Shown here: piece after piece, positions 61,940 to 64,000 of the stretch
Layout of the letters: each line of letters opens with the position of its first letter
How positions within the stretch are numbered: the first letter of the stretch is position 1
Assembly (NCBI GenBank): GCA_964396965.1
Contig: CAYNGD010000003.1
Span: 45,390 to 109,389, forward strand
Direction of reading: 5' to 3'
Length of the DNA stretch: 64,000 bases
Origin: JABMRW01 sp964396965
GTDB lineage: Bacteria; Chloroflexota; Dehalococcoidia; Dehalococcoidales; BS750m-G39
Notes under the pieces: model-generated
Databases searched by the model: none
The model's input: the letters and a program-made list of their open reading frames with translations, nothing else
What the model was told of the DNA's origin: nothing
Translations under genes and position numbers: made by a program

Positions 61940-62371
61940 CTAGCCCTGGCTGGTGTACTGGTGATAGAGTATGACCTGGCAGGGGGCGTTCTGGAGCACG
62001 TAGGGCAGCACGCTGCCCAGGCTGAACTGCCCGAAACGCTGCTTATAGGAAAGCCCCATTATTATCAGGTCAACTCCCCTCTCCATGGCCTCATCAACGA
62101 TGGTAGGGCCGACCTCACGGGCCTGGAGGAGGTCGGTCTCCACCTGGTAGTCCGCCTCCTCGGCCATGGTGGCGATATGGTCCAGTATCGCCTCGCCTTT
62201 GGTCGTTTCCGACTTTATCTCAGCATCCAGCGGCAGGGAACGCTTTACCGTGATAACATAGACCGCCCAGATTTGGCCTTTGGTCTTCCTGGCCAGCTGG
62301 CAGGCCAGCCTCATGGCCTCATCGTCAACCGGGCGGCCGGTGACCGGCACCAGTATTTTATTAAAATCCAT
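61940..62371 (-). CDS. universal stress protein (UspA family)
   Basis: 143 residues. KILVPVTGRPVDDEAMRLAC at the N-terminus and the nucleotide-binding end GLSYKQRFGQFSLGSVLPYV match the family, although the G-2x-G-9x-GS spacing is slightly altered. Its position between an APC permease and two TrkA-type proteins suggests transporter regulation. Confidence 0.9.
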   Translation of the reverse strand: MDFNKILVPVTGRPVDDEAMRLACQLARKTKGQIWAVYVITVKRSLPLDAEIKSETTKGEAILDHIATMAEEADYQVETDLLQAREVGPTIVDEAMERGVDLIIMGLSYKQRFGQFSLGSVLPYVLQNAPCQVILYHQYTSQG

Positions 62372-62428
62372 GGCTCGTTATTCCCTTTATTGCGGGGCAG
62401 TCGGTATTATAACCTTCTGGCAGAAAAT

Positions 62429-63907
62429 CTACAATCCCCTTCCCCCCGGTCTCTTGGGTAGCCGGGTTAGCGGTAGGTTCGCCTTATGCCGGTAGACGGC
62501 GTAAACAATCAGACCAATGGCCATCCAGATAAGTCCCACCCAGCGGCTGTAGGGCTGGGTGATTACCACGATGAGCCATATCCCTGAAGTAGCCAGTAGG
62601 CCGAGGAGGGCCGTTATCGGCAGCTCCCACCCCCTGACCCTGATGCTCCAGCCGAGCTTGAAGGGACGCTCCAGCTCAGGCTTCTTCATTCGTAAGGCCA
62701 GAATGGCGGCGTGGGCCAGGGCGAAGCAGAGCAGTGAGCCGAAGACGTATAGAGCGCCTAAATCGGCGAAGAAGTTGGTGGAGAAGAAGCCGGGGGCCAG
62801 CACCAGGAGGGAGATGCCGCAGAAGATGATAATGGCGATGTAGGGGGTCCGGAAACGGTGGTGTACCCGGCTCAAGGTTGCCGGCAGCTGGTGGTGTGAG
62901 GAGAGGTTATAGGAAAGACGGGAAATTCCCAGCAGGCCGGCATTGGTAGCAACAAGCAGGATGGTGGCCGCCAGTACCGCCACTAACGGGGCGAATATAT
63001 TCTGCAGGGTGTTTGAAGGCAGGTTGGCGGCAATGCCTGCCACCGGGTCCCTGGCCCAGCCGTTTATCGGGTCGCCCAGAAGCTGGGGGGTCATTGCCGA
63101 CAGGGCGACTATGGAGATGCCGGCGAAGAGGACCAGGACGGCGACCGTCATCAGGACATAAGCCTGGGGCATTCTCTTTTCTGGCTGCTTGGTCTCTTCA
63201 CCATGCTGGGACACTGATTCCACTCCAGTAAAACACAGAGCAGCCAGGGCAATGCCGAAGATAAGGTTGGACGTGGGCGGCCAGTTGCCGGTGCCGAACA
63301 TATGCTGCACTAAAACGGCCGGGTTTACCGCCAGTATCAGTATTATGCCCAGGATGACCAGCGCAATCTGGGTGGCTATGTCGATGCCGATGAAGAATAT
63401 ATTTAGCCTCGATGATTCTCTTATCCCTATAACGTTTATCAGCATCAGGAAGGCGATGATGCCCATGGATACCAGGGTGCCGATTGCCGGCTTATCCAGT
63501 ATTGGCCAGAAATGGCTCAGGTAGGGGGGGATGGTGTAGGCGGAGATGGCCATGGTGACGATGTAGCTCAGCATCAAAGCCCAGCCGGCGATGAGGCCGA
63601 CCAGGTCGTTAAAGCCGTGCCGGGCATAGCTGGCCGAGCCGCCACCCTCAATTATCATAGCTGAGCCCTCAGCATAAGTAAGGGCATTGAAGATATAGAC
63701 AACCCCAGCTATCATCAGCACGATAGGGGTAGCGCCCAGGGCAATCAGGGCCACGACGCCCAGGCCGTAATAAATGGACGAGCCGACGTCTCCATAGCCA
63801 ATGCTGAACAGGGCCGGGACCCCCAGCACTCTACGCAGGCGAAACCGCTTGATTCGGAAGGGGCGGACGACCTTATCGCCGGGTTTAGGCCGGTAACTCT
63901 CCGTCAT
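62429..63907 (-). CDS. APC-superfamily permease
   Basis: 492 residues, about 12 membrane segments. FSIGYGDVGSSIYYGLGVVA and LTYAEGSAMIIEGGGSASYA resemble the first helices of the amino-acid/KUP-like/KimA-like permeases; ALAALCFTGVESVSQHGEET is the APC signature. The basic N-terminus FRIKRFRLRRVLG is cytoplasmic. It leads an operon with UspA and two TrkA-type proteins, which hints at potassium or a nucleotide-controlled solute rather than an ordinary amino acid, but the substrate is not proven. A hairpin AAGGTC-TTTTT-GACCTT (63966-63982) and TTGACA lie upstream. Confidence 0.88.
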   Translation of the reverse strand: MTESYRPKPGDKVVRPFRIKRFRLRRVLGVPALFSIGYGDVGSSIYYGLGVVALIALGATPIVLMIAGVVYIFNALTYAEGSAMIIEGGGSASYARHGFNDLVGLIAGWALMLSYIVTMAISAYTIPPYLSHFWPILDKPAIGTLVSMGIIAFLMLINVIGIRESSRLNIFFIGIDIATQIALVILGIILILAVNPAVLVQHMFGTGNWPPTSNLIFGIALAALCFTGVESVSQHGEETKQPEKRMPQAYVLMTVAVLVLFAGISIVALSAMTPQLLGDPINGWARDPVAGIAANLPSNTLQNIFAPLVAVLAATILLVATNAGLLGISRLSYNLSSHHQLPATLSRVHHRFRTPYIAIIIFCGISLLVLAPGFFSTNFFADLGALYVFGSLLCFALAHAAILALRMKKPELERPFKLGWSIRVRGWELPITALLGLLATSGIWLIVVITQPYSRWVGLIWMAIGLIVYAVYRHKANLPLTRLPKRPGGRGL

Positions 63908-64000
63908 CTTTCACCGGTTTAGATTTTAGCATTATGGTCACAATTAGATTTCCTAATAAATTGTCAAGGTCTTTTTGACCTTTTAGCCCTCCTAAGTTAG

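Noticed and set aside
63966..63995. Hairpin AAGGTC-TTTTT-GACCTT and TTGACA upstream of the APC gene as a full promoter
   Set aside because: No acceptable -10 at 16-18 bases from the TTGACA; the hairpin may be the terminator of a gene beyond the window.

Overview
The window looks like a metagenome-assembled scaffold from a Chloroflexota bacterium, most likely class Dehalococcoidia. There are three N-tracts: 100 N at 18751-18850, 10 N at 41187-41196 and 10 N at 51466-51475. Three things suggest the assignment: the Elp3 at the left edge closely matches my memory of the Dehalococcoides type, acyl-CoA dehydrogenases are several, and the gene mix is Dehalococcoidia-like. G+C is high, apart from one AT-rich gene at 41388-42332. 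No database search was possible, so the taxonomic call is an inference.

Layout. 1-4.1 kb: a truncated elp3 diverges from a Trm9-like tRNA methyltransferase, followed by three GNAT acetyltransferases ending in a RimI-like one. 4.2-9.4 kb: a P3A-type cation ATPase diverges from an alpha-glucan phosphorylase. 9.5-11.8 kb: an ECF sigma factor, its probable membrane anti-sigma factor and a SIMPL lipoprotein. 11.8-13 kb: membrane protein, XRE regulator and QueH. 13.4-22.6 kb: ruvB, rpoC and rpoB, all on the minus strand. 22.8-23.7 kb: tRNA-Leu, glutaredoxin and a ferredoxin-thioredoxin reductase/rubredoxin fusion. 23.9-28.1 kb: a sugar-phosphate plus purine salvage operon (lacD-like, pfkB-like, hpt, ade). 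28.2-33.6 kb: plsC-ispH, then an AsnC-type regulator with three acyl-CoA dehydrogenases. 33.6-37.1 kb: DUF177-rpmF-fabD-fabG and nusB-acpP. 37.2-41.1 kb: DUF1059, Rieske protein, site-2 protease and an ABC-2 exporter. 41.4-45.7 kb: the AT-rich gene and mfd. 46-50.5 kb: plsY-glycosyltransferase and proB-orf-proA. 50.5-55 kb: rph and an operon of MBL hydrolase, radical SAM protein, CinA domain and serine hydrolase. 55-60 kb: DUF167, DUF4349, DUF2284, comEC and comEA. 60.4-63.9 kb: a small membrane protein, then two TrkA-type proteins, a universal stress protein and an APC permease.

Most of the gene content is housekeeping: transcription, lipid synthesis, translation and tRNA modification, proline and isoprenoid synthesis, DNA repair and DNA uptake. 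The most unusual signals lie between genes or in gene starts. (1) Eight intergenic elements share GC-rich terminal inverted repeats and a small hairpin whose stem covaries between copies. (2) elp3 sits next to a Trm9-like methyltransferase, which suggests a bacterial route to mcm5U34. (3) Two genes (the P-type ATPase and ade) have ideal Shine-Dalgarno sequences but only near-cognate start codons (ACG, ATA). (4) Many promoters carry an extended -10 of the form TGC-TATAAT. (5) An AACC-N15/16-CGTTATA motif precedes two envelope genes and may mark an ECF regulon. (6) The RpoB C-terminus carries tandem 16-residue acidic repeats that broke the assembly.
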